A stretch of DNA of 64,000 nucleotides. Source: Sordariomycetes sp. S80-01Y (taxonomy: Eukaryota > Ascomycota > Sordariomycetes). The DNA is taken from NCBI GenBank assembly GCA_037042185.1, contig JAXQJY010000028.1, forward strand, positions 2,604,001 to 2,668,000, given 5' to 3'. Positions 1 through 11,223 of this stretch are shown here, piece by piece. Position 1 is the first letter of the stretch, and each line of letters starts with the position of its first letter. The translations under genes and the position numbers were made by a program. Under the pieces are notes generated by a model. It worked only from the letters and a program-made list of their open reading frames with translations. It was not told where the DNA came from and searched no databases.

Positions 1-1117
1 CCTTGACATCCAGACCAACGCCCTGCGTGGCAATCATGTGAGTGTTGGACGCGGCGTGTTGAGGTGTTTGGTAGGGCGGTTGACAGAGGTATCTGAGACT
101 CAGCAAGCCTTGCATGTACCAGCGCAGGGTCTTTGGCTCACTCCCCTCAGGCTGAAGATCTCGTAGAGCCAGGACAACACCGGCACTGACGGCATGGGTG
201 ACAGTTAGTCCATGCTCCTTGCACTTAGCTAAAAGCTGTTTCGACTCGGTTGTTGACAAAGCTGTCGCAACTCTCTTCCTTCCCGAAGAGACACCGGGTG
301 TGACGTTGGTCGGCAGTCCTAACGGTGGTGCGCCTGTTGCGACTGATGCATTATTCACGAAGGTCTCTTTGAAGTGTCGCATCTGTGAGTCCGAGGGTGT
401 CGGTGCCAGATCACAAGCTACCCGCAGTGGCGCTGACAGTTGTCCTGCTTCATCTGCTGAGACAGCCTCTGTTGCAGCGCCATTGTATATATCTGCGGCC
501 AGCGTGAAGAGTAGATCCAGAATCTGCAAAACGCCGTGACCATCGATAACGTCGTGCGGAGACCTGAAGCAAACCGTGGCCTCACAGGAGCGTCCCGATG
601 AATCCACCGACTGTGGCTTCAAAAAGAAGATTGTCGGAAGCTTGTAGACTGGAGGGTCGGTGTTGAACCATTCTTCTTCGCTCAACTCGGTTTCCACTGT
701 GCGAAAGGTATCAGACTGCCACTGCGCCTCGGCAGTCGAGGGATCTAGGGCGTCTTCAAAGGACGAGCAGAACCTCTTCCACGACTCGGTCGAAGGATCG
801 TACGCGATCCATGAGGCTATTGCAGGACATTGGCGTCTCACACCCTTCCATGCCTTACGAAGCGACTCTTCGACGGCGGAGAGCGCTTTCTTTGCATCGA
901 TTGTGCCATTGGGGTCGATTGAGAAGGTTGCGGTGCCCGTGACGGGAAACGCTGCAGTTTCGGGGTCCTCCCTCTTGCGACACATTGAAGAGTAAAATCT
1001 CTCTGCCTCATCGACGTCCCGTTGCCATTTACCAGACGAATTTTTGCGCCATTGGTACTTGTCGTAAGGATGTAGTTCCTGAGCCTCGGTGGCAGTTACG
1101 GTGGCAGTAGACGACAT
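1..1117 (-). CDS. Acyltransferase of the condensation/BAHD-like superfamily, partial at left edge
   Basis: The frame opens with an ATG at 1117 and stays open to the window edge, so about 372 N-terminal residues are visible and the 3' part lies outside. The diagnostic sight is an HDVIDG motif at about residues 188-193, the HxxxDG catalytic signature of CoA- or carrier-dependent acyltransferases (condensation domains, BAHD enzymes, trichothecene 15-O-acetyltransferase Tri3-like proteins). His would act as general base transferring an acyl group to a hydroxyl or amine. The C-terminal DFGWG-type motif is not in view, so the subfamily stays open. No signal peptide or membrane segment is seen, suggesting a cytosolic enzyme. 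Such genes often belong to secondary-metabolite clusters, which would have to continue left of the window. The superfamily call is fairly safe; the substrate is unknown. Confidence 0.75.
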   Translation of the reverse strand, partial: MSSTATVTATEAQELHPYDKYQWRKNSSGKWQRDVDEAERFYSSMCRKREDPETAAFPVTGTATFSIDPNGTIDAKKALSAVEESLRKAWKGVRRQCPAIASWIAYDPSTESWKRFCSSFEDALDPSTAEAQWQSDTFRTVETELSEEEWFNTDPPVYKLPTIFFLKPQSVDSSGRSCEATVCFRSPHDVIDGHGVLQILDLLFTLAADIYNGAATEAVSADEAGQLSAPLRVACDLAPTPSDSQMRHFKETFVNNASVATGAPPLGLPTNVTPGVSSGRKRVATALSTTESKQLLAKCKEHGLTVTHAVSAGVVLALRDLQPEGSEPKTLRWYMQGLLSLRYLCQPPYQTPQHAASNTHMIATQGVGLDVK

Positions 1118-2980
1118 GTTGCCAACAACCATGCAAGTCTCAGTAGATCGCAGTACTAATTTCTATCGGCTGTATGTTTCTCTTGATCCGAGTCGGAGCT
1201 GCGGCATGTCTTCCTTATGAGAACCATCGTCAGAGTCGGATCGCGCTGCTCAACGGCCCTTCGAGTTCAAGTGCAACACCAAGCCAGACGCCACGAAGCC
1301 GAGAAGCCGAATCTTCCGTAGTGAACGAAACGAGCGCCTCGATGGCTACAGGCAGCACTCGAAGATTTCTTACGGGCCATGATGAAAGCGCCGCCGTTTA
1401 GCTCCCTCTATGGTGGTTAGATCAGTTAGTTGACCGTCTTCTGGCGGGAAGTGGGCGTCTGCATCGGAATGACGGCACCTTGGACCGCAAAGCAGCACCC
1501 ATATATGATGCGTTGTGATGAGATCTTGGTGTGGGAGCCTAGCTCTGAATCCCGTATGTGAGCGGGTGACCATCTGAATGGTGCTGTGGATGGGCGACAG
1601 CCGTTGCCGGAGATCCGGTCTACTCGCCTGAATCCCGCCACTAGACGGTTGGACAGAGTGTTACGATTTTGGGGCCATCAACCACGGGCTTTTACAGGTG
1701 TCAATTTTTGGAATGGCTCAGCGGGTAGCAGTAGATGCCTCGGACGGTTGCGAGCGCAAGCGATGATATCGTATCAGTATGTCCATCGACTTCGCATCAC
1801 AGAATCGACTCAGTCCTTCAGCCACTCCTTCGCCAACATTGCGCTTGCCTGTTGTGGTCGCCGCAGCGCGCTGTGATTCGACGGTATCTCCATCATTCCC
1901 GAGGTGCCAAGGTGTCCAGTACCCTTGGTTGCCGATCTGGTCGACTTAGAGAGACTAAGAAGATTGGGCGAAGTGCTCGGCGGCACTCTCGATTATGATT
2001 CGAAGCTTGTGAGGTCAAAGTTGATGCTCCGCGCAACGGGGAAGCTTCAATTAAGCATGTTTTGGAGCCTCTCGGCGGCCTCGTCCCGGTGCGCGGTTTG
2101 TTCTCGGACCTGGATCGATGCTCTCATTCCCATCGCTTTTCGCAGCGGCAAATCCACAGAACTCGGCCGGCCATCGCACCCGGCGACTCCATCAAAGCCT
2201 CGTTGGGAAATGCTCTGACAACCCTCGCATCTCTCACTCCACCGTGAGACAACTGCCACTGTCTTGACTGTATGGAGCTGGCGAGGCTATCCAATCAAAC
2301 GCACTCAAATGACGGCGGCGATGGGTAATCTTCCGAAAATCTGGATTGATTGGCGGTGCAGAGTCTGCGTATGACGTTGCTCTGGCCGCTGGCGACGTCT
2401 AGGACAGTCTGCCTGAATCAAAGTCTAACCCACGCCAACCTCACTTCCCAAAGGTCAGTACAGCTCCTACTGATATTCACATTTAATGGGAATATGCATC
2501 ACAGATACTGCAATGACAGTCGCAAAAGAAGCCTTTGGGCGTGTCAACGTTCGGGAGTTCGGGAGTTGCGGGTACTCGCTAGATCCGACGGCACCCACCA
2601 ACGTACAGTGTCTCGATGCCTTCGACGGTGTGGGCCATAGTACGATGTTGCTGCTGATTCGGGAACTACTCGGTGGTGATGCCAACGTCCTTTGTCTGCC
2701 TCGTGGTCGTGGGGGCCTTTCAAAGAGTTTTCAGACCAGGCCATTCTGTTACCTAAATAGCACGTGAAGCAATCATAGATCATCTTTCTATTGTTTCTCC
2801 TCTCCTCACATCTCCTCTGGCATCCTCAACACTCTCTCGACAGCGAGCTTGAAGATCTCATTGGGAAAGATTAATGTGACGACGCAACAAGCTATCTCTG
2901 TGCTCTTCTCCTGCCCTCTTGTGGTGATCTTGAACTTACCACGCCAACTGCGAGATCGAGAGATCGATATCAAACTCAGC
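1118..2980. other. Intergenic region without a supported gene
   Basis: About 1.9 kb between two divergently oriented genes (acyltransferase leftward, permease rightward). Only short unrelated open frames occur on both strands, none with a recognisable motif or plausible splice chain. It must contain the promoters of both genes; a CT-rich stretch at about 2785-2830 lies roughly 150-200 bp before the permease ATG. Confidence 0.6.
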
Positions 2981-4886
2981 ATGTTCTCCAAAAAGAATGG
3001 CGCCGTGGCCGACGGTGCTCGTTCCAGCGACGAACTCAAGCCGACCCAGGCTGACAACACGGATGGACTCCATCGACGTCTGAACAACCGCCAGATTCAA
3101 CTTATAGCGATTGGGGGGACCATCGGAACTGGTCTGTTCGTCTCCATAGGCGCAGGCCTTGCGAAAGGCGGCCCTGGTAACCTTTTGGTGTGCTATATCC
3201 TCTACGCCTGCGTTGTTGCTCTGGTCAACAACTCCATCGCGGAGATGAGCACCTACATGCCTGTTTCTGGAGGCTTCATCCGGCTTGCCGGCGCTTGGGT
3301 GGACGATGCCCTCGGGTTCATGGTTGGATGGAACTTCTTCTTCTACCAAGCACTGCTGATCCCTTTCGAAGTCGTGGCCCTGAACCTGGTGCTCTCCTTC
3401 TGGAACGAGGGCGTGACGGCACCAGGCCCTACGGCCGGCATCTGTGCAGCTATCATAGTGTCCTATGGGTAAGAACTTGAAATGGCCGTCTGGATATGGG
3501 TGATGGATCCGTGACTGGCTCCCCTCTCCTCCTCCCCTTGTGATCCCTCCCTTATGGTGAATATATGCTAAGCCTGTGTGAATCATCTAGTGTTCTGAAT
3601 GTGCTTGCTGTTGGTGTCTTTGGTGAAGCCGAATTCTGGTTGTCCGGCGGCAAAGTCATTCTGATATTCATGCTCTTCGGCTTCACATTTGTGACCATGG
3701 TCGGGGGTAACCCTCAGGGCCACGCTTACGGATTTTCTCATTGGAACAGTCCAGCAGCATTTCTCGAATACCATACGAAGGGGGACCTGGGCCGCTTTGA
3801 GGGCTTCATGGGTGCCCTTGCTACTGCGGCTTTCGTCGTGGTTGGACCTGATGTAAGTACACATCCAGCCTAGAATATCATCCGAGTGCAAAAGCTCACG
3901 CACCTCATCAGTATATTTCAATGATTTCAGCCGAAGCCAAGCACCCCAGCCGCTACATCAAAACTGCTTTCAAGACGGTCTACGTTCGATTTGGTCTCTT
4001 CTTTCTCGGCGGAGCCCTGACGTGCGGCATTGTGCTCCCTTCGAATGATCCGACCCTGATTGGCATTCACATTGAGGGTGATGGTGGAAATAACGCTGCC
4101 GCCTCGCCGTACGTCATGGCGATGGAGAACATGGGGATCAAGGTGCTCCCCCACGTCGTCAACGCCTTGCTCTTCACCACCATCTACTCGGCGGGCAACA
4201 CCTACACCTACTGCGCGACTCGGTCCTTGTACAGCCTGGCTCTCGCTGGCCGAGCGCCTCGCTTCCTGCGAAAGTGCAACGCCAATGGTATCCCGATTTA
4301 CTGTTTCTGCATCGTCATGTTATTTCCGCTGCTCTCTTTCTTGCAAGTGGACAGCGGTTCTGCCGAGGCTCTTGATATCCTACTGTCGCTGATTACTGGC
4401 GGTGGAGTAGTCGATTATATCGTCATGTCCATCACCTTCCTGTTTTATTACAGAGCTTGCAAGGCACAAGGTATTGATCGCAAAACCCGCCCGTACTACG
4501 GCTACTTCCAGCCCTACGGTGCCTGGGTGGCTTTGGTCCTGCAGACGATCGTGGTGTACACCTACGGCTACACGGCCTTCACGCCGTGGAATACGACGAA
4601 CTTCTTCGCCAACTACACCATGCAGATCCTCGCTCCTTTCCTCTACCTGGGGTGGAAGCTGGTCAAAAAGACGCACATCATCAAGCCGCACGAGGTAGAC
4701 TTGGTATGGGACAGGCCCACAATTGATGCGTATGAGGAGAAAGCCATGATTGAGGACCCTCCAACCGGCTTCTGGCGAGAGATGGCAATGATGATCGGCC
4801 TGGGCAGGGGCAAGCAGACCGACGCTGAGACTTCTCAGCCTGGTGCTGCTGCATCTTCTGTTCCTTCTGATGCCGAGAAGCCATGA
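2981..4886 (+). CDS. AAT-family amino-acid permease (Dip5-like, dicarboxylic/general amino acids)
   Basis: Three exons (introns 3469-3590 and 3853-3911, both GT-AG) give a 574-aa protein. The N-terminus is hydrophilic, then LIAIGGTIGTGLFV, the first-helix signature of the yeast amino-acid transporter (AAT) family of H+ symporters, then a polytopic core. The second splice restores GPDYISMISAEAKHPS, another hallmark of the family. The permease would import amino acids across the plasma membrane; the overall look, including the PVSGGFIRLAGAWVDDALGF segment, is closest to Dip5-type dicarboxylic amino-acid permeases, but specificity cannot be read from sequence. The ATG at 2981 is preferred because upstream in-frame codons give no family sequence. 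The gene is convergent with the ACT-domain gene at 5093, 206 bp away. I see no damage. Confidence 0.92.
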
Positions 4887-5092
4887 GCTGTATGAGTGAG
4901 CTCATTCACTGTCTGCGGCCGGAGCTTTTGAGCGGAAGACAATTCGCTACTGAGGGCAGCGTTGGGGTAGCCTGGCTAAGACAAGATGAGATGGAACTGG
5001 ATAGATAATATCGAGAATGTATATTGCAATCCGTGCCATATGCACATGCCGCCCAAGCTTGCAGATCACTTGTTTCTGCGTCCGTCGTATCC

Positions 5093-5533
5093 TTAAGCTC
5101 GAGAGCTCCCTTGGCTGTCTCGCGCCAGCTGATCCAGTACTGCGAGCGCCTCATTCTCCCGCCCCAGAGGCACGAACAAGTGGTCATGGTAGAAGCCACT
5201 GACAGGATTAACAGGCATTCCTTTCTCGGCTAAGCGCGAAGCCACGACGGCCATGAAGCCAACAGCTTCCAAACTGGACGTGACATCAAGAGTAATCATC
5301 CGCGACTCGAAGAAGCATTCCAGCTTGTGCTCCGTCGCATAGCTCAAGGTGGTGATTGCCGTGATACCTTCAGACTCCCTGAAGAACATTTGCATGTCAC
5401 GCAGATCCGGCACACCCGGTGCGCCTTCTTTAAACGAGCTGAAGGCGAACGCTGAAGGGTGGAGTTTCGCTGTCAATGTTGAGAGGAGGGTGGCCAAAGA
5501 CGTCTCGCCGGGGTCTTTCATCATTGAAGCCAT
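5093..5533 (-). CDS. Small ACT-domain protein (DUF2241/ACT_7 type)
   Basis: An intronless 146-aa protein. It opens with KDPGETSLATLLSTLTAKLHP and ends with SLEAVGFMAVVASRLAEKG followed by YHDHLFVPLGRENEALAVL, the pattern of stand-alone tandem ACT-fold proteins (the group also seen in bacterial YkkB/DUF2241 proteins and related to the CASTOR amino-acid sensors). Such domains bind amino acids or similar small ligands; no catalytic residues are evident. It is probably a cytosolic ligand sensor or unknown regulator. It sits tail-to-tail with the AAT permease and 2 kb from an Mtr-like amino-acid transporter, a context that fits amino-acid sensing but does not prove it. Start: the ATG at 5533 precedes a second in-frame ATG three codons later; either would do. 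Confidence 0.8.
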   Translation of the reverse strand: MASMMKDPGETSLATLLSTLTAKLHPSAFAFSSFKEGAPGVPDLRDMQMFFRESEGITAITTLSYATEHKLECFFESRMITLDVTSSLEAVGFMAVVASRLAEKGMPVNPVSGFYHDHLFVPLGRENEALAVLDQLARDSQGSSRA

Positions 5534-7538
5534 GATTTAAAGCGTATGCGATAATTGATCTTGACTCGTCACTTCTAGAGCTCAGCGACAGGAGATTCTC
5601 AAGGCTGGCTTTTGATGTCAATGGTGGGTGGTGGTGACGTAGGGTAGCCTCTTCAAAGGGCGCGGGGTGTGGGACGCCATGTCGTGAGAAAGGCGTCGCT
5701 TGTGTCGGACGGTGATCGAGTTGTTGATACTCTGTGTCGCTCGTCTTCGTTCGTCATTTAAAACCATTCGGGTGTTCTCTACAGGCGTCTTGAGCATCAG
5801 AGGCGTCTCATGACTTGCGAGTGAAAGGAAGGCGCGACCATCACCGCTCCTTCCATATGTAGCCCGCCAAGGCGGAAAGACCCTAGAGCTGGCAAGAGCG
5901 AACATCAACTTCAAAATTGCCAAGAGACCTCGAGTTTCCCAACCTCATCCCCTCAGGATCCGCCTCAGCCTCCTCCCTATGAAGCCTAATCTATCACGAC
6001 CCGTTGCGATGACAGGGCCAGAACCTCGAAGATGGCGCCGCGACTGCCCCCTCCCCGCACTGGCTCGAGCGACCCCGACCACAATGCCTTCCTGCGACGA
6101 GTATAACACCGGTACCAACGGCGCGTGCCCGACCTGTAGACGACACGGAGCGAGCGACGAAAGAAGCGACATTCAGTCAACGATAACTTCCGACACAACG
6201 ATGTTGACTACGAGTCCTGCCGAGGGTTGACTCTGACGGCCGACCTGGAGCTTCTTCGTGGCACCGGTAGCACCGTAACATCAGCAAGCACTTCGACGAG
6301 TCGCTGCAAACGCCCTGTCCAGTCCACACGGGTGACTCGGATCGACCCCGTGTTCAGTGCGACAGTGCGACTACCGTCAGCGCGGACACGGTCATGATGC
6401 AGCGCAGGGTTCAAGCATCCAACACTGTTGTCGGATACGGCCAAAAGCGCGATCGCTGCGCGGCGGCTGGCCTGGAAGACTAGAGCTGTAGCGTACAGGA
6501 GACTTCAAACAGTGCAGAAATACGGTCTCTCCGGCTTCGTTAGCAGTTCAATGCGCCGGGTTCAGCCTCCGTGTCTTCGACAAGGGCCAACGGGCGAGCA
6601 GCCAGCGGCGAGCACGGTGGCTGCTGGACGTAACCACAGAGAGACCGGCGAGGACCGGCGTGCCCGTGTGGCACACGAGTCATCCAACCGTCGACCCTTG
6701 GATTTCACGTTGCGCGGGATCGGCTGGTATATTATTAAGGCTTTGCTGGGGAGAGTCAGACCTTAAATTTCTGCTAGCGTGGTCGGATGCCACCGATCGA
6801 ACCTTCACAAGCCAAATTTGAGCCTCAGGTTGAGCCTCACACTCCAGACATTTTTGCCGCTCGCGAAACTCAAAAAGTCTATCTGGCTCTTATTCGCTGC
6901 CCCCAGCATGGCAATTCAGGACGCTCCGAAATCGCTATTGTGTGGAGTGGCGTCGAAGAGTCAGGACCGAATCTCCTCTGGTGGTCACTGGTCAGGCACA
7001 GGGTGCAGGTCCAACGGCTGCGGAACTAAATGCCGTTCGCCTCATCCGCCCCATCCCGTTCAACCTCCTTTTACAAACAGAAACTCCTTGCGACCCGCAG
7101 GTTTCTGAAGTAGTGGAGCTGGCGGACGTCACTTGAAGACTGTGCGCGCCGTATTCGGCCCGCTCTAAGGCATCTCATCAACAAACTTTTACGTCAAAAG
7201 GGAGGCCGCCTCAAAGTTCCAGGCGTTGCTTCGCTACGCTCGTCCAAGGATATCGACAGGCTTGCATTCTGCAGGGTGCAATTGACAAGACTACCAAAGT
7301 GAGCCGTCTCTCGTCCACCTGCGACTTTGTTACCCCGTGGGGAGGTCGGCTGTGCTCGGAAAGCACCATAGCGGAGATTGACTTCTGGGGCAACGGGAAT
7401 TGCCTTCTAGATAAAGGGTCTTGTCTCCCACATCTGCTGGAGTCATCATCGCGGTTAGAGTTTTAGACCAGACTCCTCCACCTCAGGTCTTGTCAACGAA
7501 CCCTGCCGAGACGGTTCATCAACCTCAGCCTCGCCATC
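5534..7538. other. Gene-poor 2-kb spacer
   Basis: Only short, mutually overlapping open frames occur, none with a family motif. The stretch at 5950-6700 is GC-rich with many CG dinucleotides and does not look like an AT-rich repeat-mutated transposon. A TATA-like sequence (tatattatta) at about 6728 is too far from the next ATG to be its obvious core promoter. I see nothing further to annotate; an untranslated leader for the transporter at 7539 or a lost gene are both possible. Confidence 0.5.
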
Positions 7539-9027
7539 ATGGACGCCGCAACAAATACGGGAGCCACTGCAACGGGCTCAGAGAAGCCTGTGACGGATGC
7601 ACCTACGAAGACGCCCTCCGGAACGGGCGATGTTAAGACTGGAGATGTAGAGTCGGACCAAGGTCGGGAGCTGGCTCCCGAGGCCACGAACCAAACGGAC
7701 TCAGCCAACGCTCCCGTGATCAACTACAAGACGCTATCGTGGTGGTGAGTTATGGTATCTCAGGGTCCCTAGAAGTTGACTGACGCGTTCTAGGGCTGGA
7801 GGTCTCGTCCTGATTGCGGAGACCGTGTCATTAGGCATTCTTGCCCTTCCTTCCGTCCTAGCCCAGGTTGGGCTGGTTCCCGGCGTCATTCTCATTCTCA
7901 TCATGTCGGGTCTGTCGACATACTCCTGCGTTTTGCTGGGAGAATTCAGGAAGGCATATCCCCACGTGCAGAATTTCGGCGATGCTGTCGAGGTGTTGGG
8001 GAGATCTATCGGCATGGGAAGGGTCTTTCAGGAGGTGTTTGGATGGGGCCAGGTCATCTTCCAAGTGCTGGTGGCAGGGAGCCACGTCCTCACCTTTACC
8101 ATCCTGGCCAACACCCTGAGCGACAGCGCGACGTGCACAATCGTGTGGGCTGTGGTGGGCATGGTCGTCTTCTGGATCCTCAACCTACCGAGGACACTTA
8201 AGTACACCAGCCTGATGTCGCTGGTGTCGTGTCTGTCCATCGTGGTGGCGACGCTCATGACTGTTGGAGATGTGGCTCAAAACCGACCCATTGGCTCGAA
8301 CAGCATTGACATCGCGCGCCAGGTTCCTTTCACGAGCGCGTTTCTGGCCGTCACCAACATCGCTGTGGCCTTCTCGTCGCACTCGTGCTTCTTCAGCGTC
8401 ATCGGCGAGTTCAAGGATGAGAGAGACTGGCCCAAGGCCCTGGCCATGCTCCAGATCGTGGACACTGTCCTCTATCTCATCGCGGCCATTGTCATCTACG
8501 AGAGCGTCGGGCCGGATGTGCCCTCTCCTGCGCTGTCGGCTTCAAACTCGGTCATCATGAGGAAGGCCATCTGGGGCGTGGCCATCCCCACTATCATCAT
8601 TGCCGGTGTCATCTACAACCACGTGGCGGCGCGGTATGTCTTTGTGCGCATCTTCCGCAACACGAAGCATGAGGTTCGCCGCACCAAGCTGTCTACCTTT
8701 GCGTGGATCGGCATCACCTTCACCGCGTGGCTCATCGCCATGGTCGTGGCTGAGTCTGTGCCCGTCTTCAACAGCCTGCTGGGTCTGGTCAGCGCGCTCT
8801 TCGTCAGCTGGTTCTCGTACGGTCTGCCCGGTATCTTCTGGCTCTGGATGAACTGGGGCAAGTGGTTCAACCGAGGTTGGAAATCGGCGCTGCACGCCAT
8901 CTTCAGCATGATCCTGCTCCTCACGGGCACGCTGCTGTGCGTTTTGGGGCTGTGGTCGGCGGGTGTGGCGATTGCAGAGGAGGAGAAGACATTGCCCTGG
9001 ACGTGCAAAAGCAACGCGGCAGCATGA
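7539..9027 (+). CDS. Neutral amino-acid transporter, AAAP family (N. crassa Mtr-like)
   Basis: Two exons (intron 7745-7793) encode 479 aa. A hydrophilic Thr/Glu/Asp-rich tail of about 65 residues leads into INYKTLSWWAGGLVLIAETV, the conserved entry of Mtr-type transporters, with the splice falling inside the second Trp codon. About eleven hydrophobic segments follow, including SLGILALPSVLAQVGLVPG and a C-terminal pair. Family members import neutral aliphatic and aromatic amino acids by H+ symport at the plasma membrane. The start ATG at 7539 is the first in frame. It is the second amino-acid importer within 5 kb and lies downstream of the ACT-domain protein. No inactivating change is visible. 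The AAAP assignment is confident; substrate range is inferred from family. Confidence 0.92.
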
Positions 9028-9360
9028 GCGGGCAGCGTATAGTCTATGGATTCGGATAACATTGTGGCGTAAATAGCGACCCGAAATGAGGAATAGATCA
9101 ATGATTTCCAGTCTCAATCTTGGATGAATCTTCGAAAAGAGATCAATGTGTCTGTGATGCTCAAATGAGAGGACAATCCAAAAATAGCACCATGACGCCA
9201 CATGGTGCGCCATGATCTGCACCGCCACATCTCATCTAACAACGTCATCGTGCCCATCGCCATCTCACCTTCAGCTCTTCATCACCGCCTAAAGCTCAGC
9301 TCCATCATCATCCCTCCTCACCCCCATCTTCGTCTCTCACTCACCACCACCGCCAACACG

Positions 9361-9721
9361 ATGACCTCCGCCCCTTCCTCTGACGTTCCGCAGACCGCTG
9401 CGACGGCCACCGAGGCGCCTCGCGCACCGGGACCGATGCAGGTCGACCAGCCGCAGGGGCATCAAGCCATGGGTAAGGCTCCTCCTTGGAGGCGAAGAAA
9501 CAGTTGGGACTGACATGGCACAGATCCGGCGCGTCCGCATCCCGAGACCGAGCTTTCGCTCCGTGGTGGGTCAGAGGGCCGAGGCATGTGTCCTGGACGC
9601 TTCTGCTTCATTGTGAGTAAATATGGAGGATGGAACGCTGAGTCGACGACGCTGACGATACGATGAACAGATTCCTTGCCCTCTTCCCTGCAACTTCTGC
9701 GTCTTCCCCTGTCCCTTCTAA
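9361..9721 (+). CDS. Small Cys/Pro-rich C-terminal protein (83 aa, three exons)
   Basis: Three short exons (9361-9472, 9524-9612, 9671-9721; both introns GT...cag with phases that match) give an 83-aa protein. The first half is low-complexity, rich in Ala, Pro, Thr, Gln. A RGG segment follows, and the final 25 residues hold six cysteines in a hydrophobic, proline-spaced tail (CPGRFCFI, PCPLPCNFC, PCPF). No signal peptide is seen. Small fungal proteins with such Cys-Pro tails exist and are mostly uncharacterised; tail palmitoylation or metal binding would be reasonable guesses, not more. Support comes from two consensus introns that keep one frame and unite a coherent cysteine pattern. It is 333 bp downstream of the Mtr-like transporter on the same strand and convergent with the NmrA-like gene. 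Confidence 0.62.
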
Positions 9722-9917
9722 GGTTGGAGTTTCGTTGATAAGCGTTGCGGGATGTTTCCTTGCTTGGTTGCGGAGCGAACATGCAGTACTAGTTTTCCAG
9801 TCACGAATCCAATGGCAATCCTGTTTGTCTATGAGCTCTCATTACTTGCTCTCAGCCTATTTTTTTTTCCCGCAACTACTGGCTGTGATGATTATGCTCC
9901 CTGCCCATCCGAAAACC

Positions 9918-10862
9918 TCACGAGCCTGACTTTGCCATGTGCTGAATAGTTGTCTCAAATGATTCTGGCTCGCGGCCTAAGAGATCCTTCAAGGTCGGGC
10001 TCACATACGACGTCTCTCCAGCGCGAATGGCTTCCCAAGCCGTCGCCCACGTCCGCGCTTTGGTTTCGTCTCCAAAATAGCCGATGATCTGAGGTTGCCT
10101 GGTCCATTCATCCACACTAACTTCGCGGATGCGCACCGTCTTGTTTGCCGCTCTGCCCAGTACATTTGCGGTATCGGCGAGGCTCCAGGACTTTGACCCC
10201 GTGAGAACAACAGTCTTGTTGGTCCAATCGAAAGAGTCAGACATGGCATACCGGGCAATAAGACTGGCAGATGCCTCGCCCAGCTCATCCCGCTTCACCC
10301 AGCTCACGCCGGGCCCGCTGCCGTCATGCGGGATCTGGATCTCCTCGGATGGATTCTCCAGCGTCCAGAACGAGGTATAGATGGGAAAAGACTCATGGTA
10401 AAGTCCTTCGCGGATGCTGGTGTACGTAAATCCCGGATCTGCCGCCGCCATGTCGCGCAGGTACCTCTCGCACTCCAGGTGGGCTTGCATTACCTCCGCT
10501 CGCGATGTCTCCCTGTCTGGCAGCGCGAACCCCAGGGAAGAGTAGAAGATGTGCTTCACGCCAGCTCTCTTCGCCGCGTCGATGGCGGGAAGCTGTACCT
10601 TGACGCGGTAGTCGCGGACGTGGCTGGGGTAGGAGATGAGGAAGAGCACGTCGATGTCTTTAAAGGCCTTCTCCAGTTCGACGGGCGAGGATTCGTAGGC
10701 AGCCTGTCGGGTGACGGCGCCTTCTGCACCGGGTAGCGCCCGCGTCTTGTCCGGATTGCGGCTGATGAGGATGGTCTCATCGCTGGGGACACGTTGAAGG
10801 AGGTGCTTGACGGTGCTGCCCCCGAGGCCACCTGAGGCAGGGAAGATGCCGATGGTTTTCAT
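9918..10862 (-). CDS. NmrA-like NAD(P)-binding oxidoreductase (atypical SDR)
   Basis: An intronless 314-aa protein starting MKTIGIFPASGGLGGSTVKH, a glycine-rich dinucleotide-binding loop of the atypical short-chain dehydrogenases (NmrA / quinone oxidoreductase-2 / NAD(P)H-dependent reductase group). IDVLFLISYPS after beta-4 and AKRAGVKHIFYSSLGF at the usual active-site strand fit the family. The classical catalytic YxxxK is not evident, so it may be a redox sensor like NmrA or a QorB-type reductase. Cytosolic. It runs opposite to the small protein at 9361-9721 and is about 360 bp from the next gene. Family confident, function open. Confidence 0.88.
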   Translation of the reverse strand: MKTIGIFPASGGLGGSTVKHLLQRVPSDETILISRNPDKTRALPGAEGAVTRQAAYESSPVELEKAFKDIDVLFLISYPSHVRDYRVKVQLPAIDAAKRAGVKHIFYSSLGFALPDRETSRAEVMQAHLECERYLRDMAAADPGFTYTSIREGLYHESFPIYTSFWTLENPSEEIQIPHDGSGPGVSWVKRDELGEASASLIARYAMSDSFDWTNKTVVLTGSKSWSLADTANVLGRAANKTVRIREVSVDEWTRQPQIIGYFGDETKARTWATAWEAIRAGETSYVSPTLKDLLGREPESFETTIQHMAKSGS

Positions 10863-11223
10863 GATTGCCGCGTCAAATCCGGGATTTCGTTTCAGCTGAA
10901 GCCTTCGAAACTTTTTATGTGCAGTTGCGCTGCCTTTATATCAGTGATGCAATGAGAGTGAGGCCGACGACTTTTGCTCCCAGGTCTGTCTTCAGCATGA
11001 AGTCATCACGCGTTACTAAAGAGCCGGCCGCTACTCCGATCACTTCATTCCCGATATAGCAACTCCGGGGCCACTCCGCAACTCCGGAACCTCCTTGCTC
11101 TCTAGGGTTGTCTCCAACTGCTGAACGTTACGAAGCACTGCACAGTGATCAATTTCCACGGAGGATGACTTCATGGACAGGTTGGTAATCACTCTGGTTT
11201 CCTATCAGCTACTGTAACGAGCC
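10863..11223. other. Short intergenic spacer
   Basis: 361 bp upstream of the NmrA-like gene and downstream of the dehydrogenase at 11224. It contains a short run of near-repeated tctccg/actccg pieces at about 11033-11090 (ctactccg, caactccgg, ccactccgc, caactccgg). I see no gene. Confidence 0.5.

Noticed and set aside
5945-6444. GC-rich stretch with Arg-rich frames, considered as a degraded gene or transposon
   Set aside because: No domain, terminal repeats or target duplication could be seen, and CG dinucleotides are abundant, unlike repeat-mutated elements.
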